5,237 nucleotides of DNA from Acidobacteriaceae bacterium (lineage in GTDB: Bacteria > Acidobacteriota > Terriglobia > Terriglobales > Acidobacteriaceae). Where the stretch lies: positions 3,785 through 9,021 of the forward strand of contig PKXI01000413.1 of assembly GCA_003133425.1 (NCBI GenBank), in the 5' to 3' direction. Shown piece after piece: positions 1-5,237 of this stretch. The notes beneath the pieces were generated by a model. It saw only the letters and a program-made list of their open reading frames with translations, was not told the origin of the DNA and did not search any database. Position 1 is the stretch's first letter. Each line of letters starts with the position of its first letter. Made by a program: the position numbers and the translations under genes.

Positions 1-143
1 ACGGCGGTTTTCAGGTCCTCGACACGATCCTCGGGGAAGCCCATGAGCTTGGCCACCGCGGATGCCGTGCTCATGGCCACTTTCTCGTAGCCCATGCGTG
101 TGGGCAGCCGGACCTCCACCGTGGTGGATTTGGTCTCGCTCAT
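1..143 (-). CDS. RsbW-like anti-sigma serine kinase (HATPase), N-terminal part, cut by window edge
   Basis: Only the first 47 codons are visible; the gene continues past base 1. The peptide begins MSETKSTTVEVRLPTRMGYE and goes on with VAKLMGFPEDRVEDLKTAV. This matches the N-terminal strand and helix of RsbW-type GHKL kinases, where the last segment leads into the N-box (SEACxNAIEHG type); that box and the ATP lid lie off the window. Proteins of this family bind a sigma factor or an antagonist and phosphorylate a serine on a STAS-domain antagonist. The ATG overlaps the stop of the upstream phosphatase by one base (TAATG), and a GGAG lies eight bases ahead (152-155), inside the phosphatase coding sequence, so translation is probably coupled. 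The partner phosphatase next door supports the assignment. Which sigma factor or antagonist it controls cannot be told. Confidence 0.78.
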   Translation of the reverse strand, partial: MSETKSTTVEVRLPTRMGYEKVAMSTASAVAKLMGFPEDRVEDLKTA

Positions 144-1303
144 TACGGCATCTCCGTCGAGCCGGTTCCGCGGCAAAGCGTGAGTGCGGTCATGTCGTCT
201 CCCTGCGGGCCGCCTTCAGAAAACGCTTCGATGGCTGTCCATATTGCATCGAGAATACCATCGGCATTCTCGGCGGGGCACGTAGAAAATTCATTCATAA
301 GGCGTTCCGGCCCAAACTCCTCATCCCCTTTGAAGACTTCTGTAAGCCCGTCGGTATAGAACAGTAACCGCGCACCCGGCGAGAAGTTGCGGCGCTCGCT
401 GGTGTAACTCATGCCCGGCAACAAGCCCAGCGGAATGCCGGCGGCATTGAACTCGTAGGGCGCGGCGCCTGGTTCGACGAGGAATCCAGGATTGTGGCCG
501 GCGTTGACGACTTCGATTTCACCCGCCTCAGGGTGCAGACGCAGAAAGATGGCCGTCAAATAGCGGCGGCGGGCTTCTTCGCCCTCGGTCCAGTGGTGCT
601 GGTTCATGCGTGTGGCCAGTTCGTCCAGCGGCATTCCGGTAACGGCCATGGCTCTGAAGGCGGAACGGAAGCTGGTGGCCCAGATGGCGGAGGCCAAGCC
701 CTTGCCGGCGACGTCGGCCACGGCGATCAGGAGACTGCCGTCGGGCTGAGCAACGATGTCGAGATAGTCGCCGCCCACTTCGTAGCAGGTAACGGACTTG
801 AAGGCCAGCGAGTAGCCTTCGATGGAGGGTAGCGTCTGGGGAAGGAGCGAGCGCTGGATGGCGCGGGCTGCGTTCAGGTCCTGCTGCACGCGGGCGAACT
901 CGACATTGCGCTTGTGGAAACGGGCATTCTCAAGAGCCACCGCAGCCTGCAGTGCGAGACCCTCGATGAAGTCGGCCTCATATATGGTGAGTTCGCGGCC
1001 ATCTGGAGGCGCTACTACCAGCTCCGTCATTCGATGGCCGCCGCGGTCGTCGAGGGGCCACGCTAGCATGGAGCCGCTTTCGGCGGATGGTTCCCGGCCA
1101 TAAACCAGGCCGGCGGAGGGAAACGCCGCACCGTCCATTTCCAATTCGCGCACCACGATGCGCAGCACTTGCTCGAGCACTTCGTTTTCGTGGATGGTGG
1201 AGTGAACCTGCCGCGAAGCCTCAAGCAGCGCTTGCAACCGCGCTACCTGCTGCTGCAGGTCAATTGTTTCCCCACCGCCCGGTAGCTGCACCCCAGCCGC
1301 CAT
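143..1303 (-). CDS. GAF-domain PP2C serine phosphatase (SpoIIE/RsbU-like)
   Basis: A 386-residue cytoplasmic Mn/Mg-dependent phosphatase of the SpoIIE/RsbU family, which dephosphorylates STAS-domain anti-sigma antagonists. A short coiled-coil-like stretch (about 15-32, LQQQVARLQALLEASRQ) leads into a compact GAF-like sensor domain (about 30-130). A linker helix with ARAIQRSLLP (146-155) precedes the catalytic domain (about 160-378). The metal-binding motifs are all present: EVGGDYLD (175-182), DVAGKGLASA (197-206), NAGHNPG (267-273), YTDGLTE (316-322) and DDMTAL (369-374), so the enzyme should be active. The reading frame stays open 29 codons further upstream to 1390. I chose the ATG at 1303 because a strong GGAGG (within 1306-1312) lies at the right distance, and because the extra residues are arginine/proline-rich, unlike the family, and would read through the hairpin at 1361-1386. 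The gene is followed, with a one-base overlap, by the RsbW-like kinase. No transmembrane segment is seen. The GAF part is shorter than usual, so what it senses is unknown. Confidence 0.94.
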   Translation of the reverse strand: MAAGVQLPGGGETIDLQQQVARLQALLEASRQVHSTIHENEVLEQVLRIVVRELEMDGAAFPSAGLVYGREPSAESGSMLAWPLDDRGGHRMTELVVAPPDGRELTIYEADFIEGLALQAAVALENARFHKRNVEFARVQQDLNAARAIQRSLLPQTLPSIEGYSLAFKSVTCYEVGGDYLDIVAQPDGSLLIAVADVAGKGLASAIWATSFRSAFRAMAVTGMPLDELATRMNQHHWTEGEEARRRYLTAIFLRLHPEAGEIEVVNAGHNPGFLVEPGAAPYEFNAAGIPLGLLPGMSYTSERRNFSPGARLLFYTDGLTEVFKGDEEFGPERLMNEFSTCPAENADGILDAIWTAIEAFSEGGPQGDDMTALTLCRGTGSTEMP

Positions 1304-1360
1304 TGCCCCTCCGTGGAATTTCACTCTAGCATGGCGGAGGGCGGGTTGGCGGGCATGAAT

Positions 1361-1386
1361 CCCAGGTCTCAGAGGCGAGACCTGGG
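1361..1386. terminator. Perfect 10-bp hairpin between decarboxylase remnant and phosphatase gene
   Basis: CCCAGGTCTC (1361-1370) and GAGACCTGGG (1377-1386) are exact reverse complements around a six-base loop, AGAGGC. The hairpin sits 40 bp after the stop of the decarboxylase remnant and about 57 bp before the phosphatase start, in the 123-bp gap. It would suit a transcription stop that separates the two minus-strand units. There is no T-run directly after the stem on either strand; a T-rich stretch (1399-1410) begins 12 bases beyond it on the plus strand only. It may therefore be Rho-assisted, a leader structure of the phosphatase mRNA, or a protein-binding site. The symmetry is certain; the role is inferred. 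Confidence 0.5.
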
Positions 1387-1426
1387 GCACCCGGCGGTTA
1401 TTTCTTATTTCCGCTCACTGTCGCCT

Positions 1427-1822
1427 TCATTTCCCTTGAAAGTTGGGAGGGCGTTTCTCAAGGAACGCCCCGATACCTTCCTGGTAGTCGGCGCTGTCGT
1501 AGATCTGGCGCCGCATGGCCTGGACCCTCTCGAATGTTTCGGGGCCCAGATTGTGAGAGATGGAGAGCAACCTGATCTCCTCTTTGAGAAGGCCCATGAC
1601 AAGAGGTGAGTTCCGCGAAATCTGTTCGGCGATACTCACTGTGACGCTTTCCAACTGATCCGCCGGAACGGCATGGCTTACGATGCCGCGATCCACGAGA
1701 CGTTTCACCGGGAGAGGCTGGGCGGTAAACAGCATTTCCTTGCAGAGCGGTATACCGCCGGTGTTGAGGAAGTTCTGAACTCCGGATATGTTGTAGGGTA
1801 ATATATACCTGAGAGTTTTCAT
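1427..1822 (-). pseudogene. scpB: Methylmalonyl-CoA decarboxylase (crotonase family), 5'-truncated remnant
   Basis: The 131 residues align without gaps, from memory, with about residues 131-261 of E. coli ScpB/YgfG. Shared blocks include LPYN (8-11), KEMLFTAQP, the GIVSHAVP turn, SPL..GLLKEEIRLL, ETFERVQAMRRQIYDSADYQEG and the terminal FLEKRPPNFQG. The family decarboxylates methylmalonyl-CoA to propionyl-CoA. The fragment keeps the counterpart of active-site Tyr140 (Tyr10 here) but lacks the whole first half, including His66 and the Gly110 oxyanion hole, so it should not be active. The frame stays open upstream only to a TAG at 1853-1855, and no N-terminal half is recognisable in any minus-strand frame beyond it. 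Similarity becomes weak upstream of LPYN, where AT-rich DNA begins. The retained part has no frameshift or internal stop, which points to a recent break. The ATG at 1822 is simply the first in the fragment and has no clear ribosome site. A serine recombinase gene lies about 200 bp upstream on the same strand. Confidence 0.85.
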
Positions 1823-2025
1823 TCTGATCGAGTGAGTGAGTTGGAAGCATGACTATGATGGGAGTCTAAGAGCATTCATGGAGTGCGTTGTCAGTATATG
1901 TAAAGAATATCGTAAATAATAATTGGTGTTTTGTAGGAACTGAGACGTTTCTTCTCCAAAGTGTAAAGATTTCTCGAATGATGTTTTTCAGGTGCGGGGG
2001 TGACCCGAGGACGCATGCTCGGTAA
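1823..2025. other. AT-rich intergenic stretch between truncated decarboxylase and recombinase
   Basis: This stretch of about 200 bp is visibly richer in A and T than both neighbours, most clearly from about 1880 to 1990. I see no convincing gene: the minus-strand open frame at 1866-2066 resembles no known protein and overlaps the recombinase end. A small hairpin (CCGAG 2005-2009 with CTCGG 2018-2022, eight-base loop) lies just after the recombinase stop on the minus strand. It lacks a T-run, so it is a weak terminator candidate at best. The stretch marks the junction at which the first half of the decarboxylase gene is lost, and may be one edge of inserted DNA. Confidence 0.6.
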
Positions 2026-2574
2026 TCACGCCGCAAGGGCCCTGTATAGGGTCTTTCGCCCGACATTGAAAAGGGCGGCCACTTTTTGCCGGTCCTCGCC
2101 TTGGTCGATCAGCTTCCGAGCGTGGGTAATCTGCTGCGACGTCAATTTAGGCTTGCGTCCAAACCTCACGCCGCGGCGCTGCGCGGCCTTCACACCGGCG
2201 CGGGTCCGTTCGCTGATGAGGCTGCGCTCCAGCTCGGCCAGTACACCTATCATCTGCCACATGGCTCGGCCTGTCGGCGTCTCGGTGTCGATCTGCTCTG
2301 TGAGGGAACGGGATTTGACGCCGCGCTCCCGGAGGTCGTCAAGCATGGCGATCAGATCGCGCAAGCTGCGGCCCAGTCGATCAAGTTTCCAGACGGTGAG
2401 CGTATCGCCGTCCTGCAAGGCCTTGAGGCAACGCAGCAGGGCAGGGCGTTTCGTTGTGGCTCCTGACAAGCCCTCATCTTTGAAAACGGTCTTGCACCCG
2501 GCACGCTTCAATGCAGCAAGCTGCAAAGCCGTACTCTGGTCGTCGGTCGATACGCGGGCATAGCCGTATTTCAT
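2026..2574 (-). CDS. Small serine recombinase (resolvase/invertase family)
   Basis: A complete 182-residue serine site-specific recombinase, the usual length for Tn3-type resolvases and Gin/Hin/Pin invertases. These enzymes cut both DNA strands through a serine-phosphate link and rejoin them at paired sites. The catalytic domain starts at once: YARVSTDDQ holds Arg7 and nucleophile Ser9, KLDRLGRSLRDL (63-74) supplies Arg66 and Arg69, and the long E helix runs through GRAMWQMIGVLAELERSLISERTRAG (102-127). A C-terminal helix-turn-helix (about 144-182, LTSQQITHARKLIDQGE then VAALFNVGRKTLYRAL) binds DNA. All expected catalytic residues are there, so it is likely active. The ATG at 2574 is the only possible start: a TAA lies two codons upstream in frame, and the family begins with MxxGYARVST. 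No Shine-Dalgarno is seen. No transposase or invertible segment is recognised nearby, so whether it acts as a resolvase, an invertase or the remnant of an element cannot be decided. Confidence 0.95.
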   Translation of the reverse strand: MKYGYARVSTDDQSTALQLAALKRAGCKTVFKDEGLSGATTKRPALLRCLKALQDGDTLTVWKLDRLGRSLRDLIAMLDDLRERGVKSRSLTEQIDTETPTGRAMWQMIGVLAELERSLISERTRAGVKAAQRRGVRFGRKPKLTSQQITHARKLIDQGEDRQKVAALFNVGRKTLYRALAA

Positions 2575-2580
2575 CGCTTA

Positions 2581-2609
2581 ATTATGGCCTTGACTTTTGA
2601 CCCATGCAA
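2581..2609 (-). promoter_or_regulatory. Candidate promoter of the recombinase, possibly giving a leaderless mRNA
   Basis: On the minus strand a CATAAT (2586-2581, five of six matches to the -10 consensus) follows a weaker TTGCAT (2609-2604, three of six) with a 17-base spacer. A transcription start about seven bases after the -10 would fall at or next to the A of the recombinase ATG (2574). This fits the missing ribosome-binding site. The -10 and spacing are good and the -35 is poor, so this is a moderate candidate. Confidence 0.4.
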
Positions 2610-2646
2610 GACTTTGAAAACAAAAGATGGAGGAGGCGGGTCAAAA
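2595..2646. repeat. Inverted repeat TTTTGACCC / GGGTCAAAA upstream of the recombinase
   Basis: TTTTGACCC (2595-2603) and GGGTCAAAA (2638-2646) are perfect 9-bp reverse complements with 34 bases between them. The left arm lies in the spacer of the candidate recombinase promoter. Extra TTGAC half-motifs occur at 2590-2594 and 2597-2601, and a related GACTTTGAAAAC lies between the arms. Resolvases commonly bind such clustered half-sites in front of their own gene, both to recombine and to repress it. It could equally be a terminal repeat left by an element. The pattern is seen; the role is inferred. Confidence 0.4.
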
Positions 2647-2771
2647 CTTACCCTTTGTACCCCAGACTTCGCATCAGTTAATGAACGGGGCGCGAAACAG
2701 GACGGGGCCGTTTCAGCGACATCTGCGATGTACAGTAATTGGTGATGCTACATTAAAGGGCGGCTACCACC
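2647..2771. other. Intergenic region ahead of the beta-helix gene
   Basis: The divergent gap between the recombinase and the beta-helix gene totals 197 bp, and this is its right part. It holds a short direct repeat TACCC-TTTG-TACCC (2649-2662), a small hairpin ACATC-TGC-GATGT (2719-2731), and an A/T-rich TACATTAAA (2749-2757) that may serve as a -10 region for the plus-strand gene. An AAAGGG (2755-2760) eleven bases before the ATG is the only ribosome-site candidate and is weak. No coding sequence is supported. Confidence 0.4.
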
Positions 2772-4745
2772 ATGCCCCTGCTGGACCAAATCCGCGAGAA
2801 GAAGCTTACCGATCTGGCGAAGGCCTGCTTCGACCCACTCCCCACACCGGCGGAAGAGAAGGTCTTGCGCGACTCCGCCAGTTCCATCGCCCAGCAGATG
2901 CCCAATGCCAATGCAGGTCGACCGGCCATCCGGCCCGAGTTTGTGCGCTGGCTAGCCACAGACCCCGAGGCCGCCATCCATATCGACCCTAAGGGCCTCC
3001 GCGCTTTCTGCATTACACTTCCGGACAAGCTCGACCTCCAGAATTGCCACGTTCTCGTCCCCCTACACTTCCAGCATTGTACTTTTAAGAGCGAAATAGA
3101 TCTCCGTTCTGCAGAGACCAAAAGCATACAGCTTCTCGACTCCATGTTCGACGAAACCATCAAGGTCGACCGCATCAACGTAGATGGCCCACTCTTCCTG
3201 AGAGGAAGCAGCTTCTCCAGAGAAATTCGACTAGTGGGTGCGACGATCAATGGCGCTTTGGATTGTAGGGGAGCAACTCTGAAAGTGAGCGCAGGAAACG
3301 CGCTTTCTGCGGACCGCGCTGAGATTGGTGGTCTTCTCAATCTAGGACAAGGTGTTGATCTCAACGGCAATTCGCAGATATTTAGTTCCAGCGGCACGAT
3401 TCGATTGTCGGGGGCGAAAATCAAGGGCGATCTGTCTTGCGCCGGCGCGAAATTTACAGTTACAGCGGGGGATGCGCTGTATGCGGATAACGCCGAGATA
3501 GGGGGTAATGTTTGGCTAAACAATTTAGAGTCCACCGGTACCATTCGCTTGCCGTACGCACAGATCAAGGGTGTTTTATCTTGCTCCGGCGCTAAGCTAC
3601 GAGTGAAGGAGGGGGATGCGCTGTATGCGGAGGGCGTCGAGATCAGGGGCAGCGTCTATCTAAATGCATCTCTAAACAAAGACTCCAATCAACGTGAAGA
3701 TTTTGAGTCCACCGGCACCATTCGCATGCCAGGAGCACAGATCAAGGGCGTTCTATCTTGTTCGGGCGCTAAGCTGAACGGGCCCGTGTTGGACGCGCTT
3801 TTTGCGGATTGTGTAATAGTTGGAGCCAATGTCAACTTAGACAAGGGCTTCGAGTCCAGTGGCGCTATCCGCCTGCTGGGCGCGCTGATTGACGGGGAAC
3901 TAGGATTTATCGGCGCGAAGACAGCGAGAGTCATTTGCAAGGATATGCATCTCAGGGGGGACATGTGGTGGACAGGCGTTCAGAAATCCCAAGAGACTAA
4001 TCTTGATTTGACTGGCGCTTCGATGAATAGCTTGCACGACGACCGAGAGAGTTGGCCTTCCCCAGAGCATATTACCCTCGACGGACTTGCCTACAAAGAA
4101 CTGGTCCTGCACAAGCGACCAACTGTAGTGCAGGTCATGAGTAACGCCCATGGTTCTGAACTCCCATTCAAGGCCGAAGAGCGCATTGAATGGCTCATGC
4201 TACAGGATCCCGAACATTGCAGCAAAGCCGGGTCGTGGATGCAACTTCGAGATTTGCTGGAGAGGAAAGGGGACCGCAAGGGGGCGAAGCGTGTCCTTTA
4301 CAAGTTACGCTGTTTGCAGGCTGAGAAAGAGTGGTTTCTTCGGCGCAGCTGGACCATCGCCTTTGCATGGCTGGAGGAAGCGCCAAGCCGCATTTGGCGA
4401 TCGATTGCCTTTGTCTTGCTGCTCGGCAGTATCGTCTTTGGCTACGCGGGCTCTCATGGCGCAATCGCGCCGACCGAGTCCGAAGCATACAAGGCATTTA
4501 TCGCCGGAAGCCCTCTGCCTTCTGCTTATCCCTCGCTGAACCCATTTGTATATACGCTTGACAATGCTGTCCCTCTGGTAAAACTGGGGCAGGACGAGAA
4601 GTGGGCACCCGACCGGCGGTACCCCGGAACTAAATGGTTCACGAACTATTGGTTTCTGATGTGGACTCGCTGGGTGCTTATCCTTTCCGGGTGGTTCCAG
4701 GCTGGCGTTTTAGGCGCGGCACTCCTGAGACGCTTCAAGGAGTAA
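2772..4745 (+). CDS. Pentapeptide-like beta-helix repeat protein with two C-terminal membrane segments
   Basis: A 657-residue protein of unknown function. An N-terminal region (about 1-85, with FVRWLATDPEAAIHIDPKGLR) leads into a long right-handed beta-helix (about 85-420). Its clearest coils start near residues 148, 206, 254, 313 and 362. Each repeats GAxIxGxLxCxGA, then usually GDALYADxxEIGGxVxLN. The cysteine recurs at 165, 223, 271 and 330 and is replaced by Phe379 in the last coil. A helical, charged linker (about 465-530, with EERIEWLMLQDP and LRDLLERKGDRKGAKRVLYKLR) precedes one membrane segment (about 541-561), a 65-residue loop with FVYTLDNAVPLVKLGQDEKW, and a second membrane segment (about 628-652) ending in RRFKE. 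This architecture recalls a family common in Streptomyces and other soil bacteria, sometimes labelled membrane-associated oxidoreductase; I see no redox-cofactor motif to support that name. There is no signal peptide, so the helix is probably cytoplasmic and tethered to the membrane. The start is fixed by an in-frame TAA at 2754-2756. No operon partner is seen on this strand. Confidence 0.86.
   Translation: MPLLDQIREKKLTDLAKACFDPLPTPAEEKVLRDSASSIAQQMPNANAGRPAIRPEFVRWLATDPEAAIHIDPKGLRAFCITLPDKLDLQNCHVLVPLHFQHCTFKSEIDLRSAETKSIQLLDSMFDETIKVDRINVDGPLFLRGSSFSREIRLVGATINGALDCRGATLKVSAGNALSADRAEIGGLLNLGQGVDLNGNSQIFSSSGTIRLSGAKIKGDLSCAGAKFTVTAGDALYADNAEIGGNVWLNNLESTGTIRLPYAQIKGVLSCSGAKLRVKEGDALYAEGVEIRGSVYLNASLNKDSNQREDFESTGTIRMPGAQIKGVLSCSGAKLNGPVLDALFADCVIVGANVNLDKGFESSGAIRLLGALIDGELGFIGAKTARVICKDMHLRGDMWWTGVQKSQETNLDLTGASMNSLHDDRESWPSPEHITLDGLAYKELVLHKRPTVVQVMSNAHGSELPFKAEERIEWLMLQDPEHCSKAGSWMQLRDLLERKGDRKGAKRVLYKLRCLQAEKEWFLRRSWTIAFAWLEEAPSRIWRSIAFVLLLGSIVFGYAGSHGAIAPTESEAYKAFIAGSPLPSAYPSLNPFVYTLDNAVPLVKLGQDEKWAPDRRYPGTKWFTNYWFLMWTRWVLILSGWFQAGVLGAALLRRFKE
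3213..3980 (+). repeat. Imperfect coding tandem repeat (beta-helix coils)
   Basis: Five diverged copies of a unit of about 144-177 bp begin near 3213, 3387, 3531, 3708 and 3855. Units three and four are closest at the DNA level: both contain CACAGATCAAGGG followed by a nearly identical stretch up to GGCGCTAAGCT. Units two and three share GGGGGATGCGCTGTATGCGGA almost exactly. The spacing is 58, 48, 59 and 49 codons, so two units carry an extra loop of about ten residues. The repeats encode the beta-helix coils and most likely arose by duplication within the gene. Confidence 0.75.
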
Positions 4746-4791
4746 ATGGAGGCATTTTGCCGTTGGCGTCGAACTCTGGCAGAAACTTCTC

Positions 4792-5217
4792 TTAGTCCTT
4801 GAACCAATCCGGGTGTTCTTTGGCAGTAATCGCCCAAATGTTCTTGTAGAGCGGCCAATACCAATCCTCCGAGTCCGCACCTTGCGCCACTTTTCCTAAT
4901 GCTTCCCTTCCTACCACCGTGCGCCAAAGCCACGGGTTGCGGTTGCGTACCGCCTGGTCGAAAACGAGTTTGCTCTCAAGCTCGTATGCAGCTAACAACT
5001 GCTCAGGTGTCAAGTGCCCGTCAGCATATGCCGCCGAGCGCAAGCCTGGATCGTCGCTAGCCAACAGCCTCGGCAACAGGCTGGAGTTCCTGCGTAGTGC
5101 GAGCTTTGCCAACCCCTTTCGCACACCCTGGTAGTCAGACAAGGATCCACGCGCGTTCTTCTTTGCCTCCTCCTCGGCTACCTTGACATTGGAGGGTTCT
5201 GGACGCCAACGATTCAC
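4792..5217 (-). CDS. Hypothetical protein, possibly with HEAT/LRV-like helical repeats
   Basis: A 141-residue soluble protein that I do not recognise. The first 30 residues are charged and look disordered (EEEAKKNARG). The middle (about 36-100) alternates short helices, with LALRRNSSLLPRLLASDDPG, LRSAAYADGHLTPEQLLAAY and AVRNRNPWLWRTVV. That spacing recalls leucine-rich-variant or HEAT-like repeats, though no repeat is clean. The end is rich in aromatics (DWYWPLYKNIW...EHPDWFKD). There is no signal peptide or membrane segment. The start is taken as GTG at 5217 because the protein has no internal Met and an in-frame TAA lies at 5233-5235; an ATT at 5232 is the only earlier, unlikely start. The bases TAGTG at 5219-5215 could be the stop of an upstream gene overlapping this start by one base, which would make it the second gene of an operon entering from the right edge. 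It converges with the beta-helix gene, 46 bp away, with no clear terminator between them. Confidence 0.68.
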   Translation of the reverse strand: MNRWRPEPSNVKVAEEEAKKNARGSLSDYQGVRKGLAKLALRRNSSLLPRLLASDDPGLRSAAYADGHLTPEQLLAAYELESKLVFDQAVRNRNPWLWRTVVGREALGKVAQGADSEDWYWPLYKNIWAITAKEHPDWFKD

Positions 5218-5237
5218 TAGAGCATTTTCAATTTAAG

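Noticed and set aside
62..1329. Several plus-strand open frames of 80-112 codons opposite the phosphatase and kinase genes.
   Set aside because: They are antisense shadows in GC-rich coding DNA, without domains or ribosome-binding sites, and the minus-strand genes account for the sequence.
1405..1850. Two other minus-strand open frames overlapping the decarboxylase remnant, which might have been frameshifted N-terminal pieces.
   Set aside because: Neither contains crotonase-family motifs from the missing half; they are out-of-frame readings of the remnant itself.
2000..2563. Plus-strand open frame of 187 codons opposite the recombinase.
   Set aside because: Arg/Ser-rich antisense reading of a clearly conserved recombinase; no independent support.
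1920..2744. Nine-base direct repeat TAATTGGTG at 1920-1928 and 2736-2744, flanking the recombinase like a target-site duplication.
   Set aside because: The sequences just inside the copies show no inverted terminal repeats, and a nine-base match between two regions of this size and composition can occur by chance.
2753..3568. Open frame of 271 codons on the minus strand opposite the beta-helix gene.
   Set aside because: It lies wholly antisense to a well-supported repeat protein, shows low-complexity Ser/Arg/Pro-rich sequence that mirrors the repeats, and has no recognisable domain.
4746..4791. Possible terminator between the two converging genes.
   Set aside because: Only stems of three to four bases (such as GGC-ATTTT-GCC) can be formed and no T-run follows, so no terminator is supported.

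Overview
The window looks like a piece of a GC-rich soil-type bacterial chromosome. The order of the signalling genes, a compact GAF/PP2C phosphatase followed directly by an RsbW-type kinase, and the overall protein style recall Acidobacteriota of the Solibacter/Bryobacter kind. That placement is an impression from the proteins and not proof. There is no rRNA, tRNA or CRISPR array, and no complete transposon is visible.

Left part (1-1426, minus strand). A partner-switching signalling pair lies here: a GAF-PP2C (SpoIIE/RsbU-like) serine phosphatase, then an RsbW-like anti-sigma kinase that runs off the left edge. The phosphatase stop and the kinase start overlap by one base (TAATG), so the two are probably translated together. 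In such systems the kinase phosphorylates an anti-sigma antagonist and the phosphatase reverses this, releasing a sigma factor. The antagonist and sigma genes are not in view. A perfect 10-bp hairpin lies upstream of the phosphatase.

Middle part (1427-2771). The minus strand carries the C-terminal half of a methylmalonyl-CoA decarboxylase (ScpB/YgfG type) that lacks the first half of the enzyme, including the oxyanion-hole residues. Upstream of its breakpoint is about 200 bp of AT-rich DNA without a gene, then a complete small serine recombinase (resolvase/invertase family) on the same strand. No transposase accompanies the recombinase. The layout suggests that an integration or deletion destroyed the decarboxylase gene. 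The recombinase has no Shine-Dalgarno sequence and may be leaderless, and an inverted repeat (TTTTGACCC/GGGTCAAAA) lies upstream of it.

Right part (2772-5237). A 657-residue plus-strand gene encodes a beta-helix protein built of imperfect coils of about 48-59 residues with a stacked cysteine ladder, followed by an alpha-helical linker and two C-terminal membrane segments. Its function is unknown. It converges on a 141-residue minus-strand hypothetical gene whose middle resembles a HEAT/LRV-like helical repeat and whose GTG start may overlap the stop of a further gene beyond the right edge.
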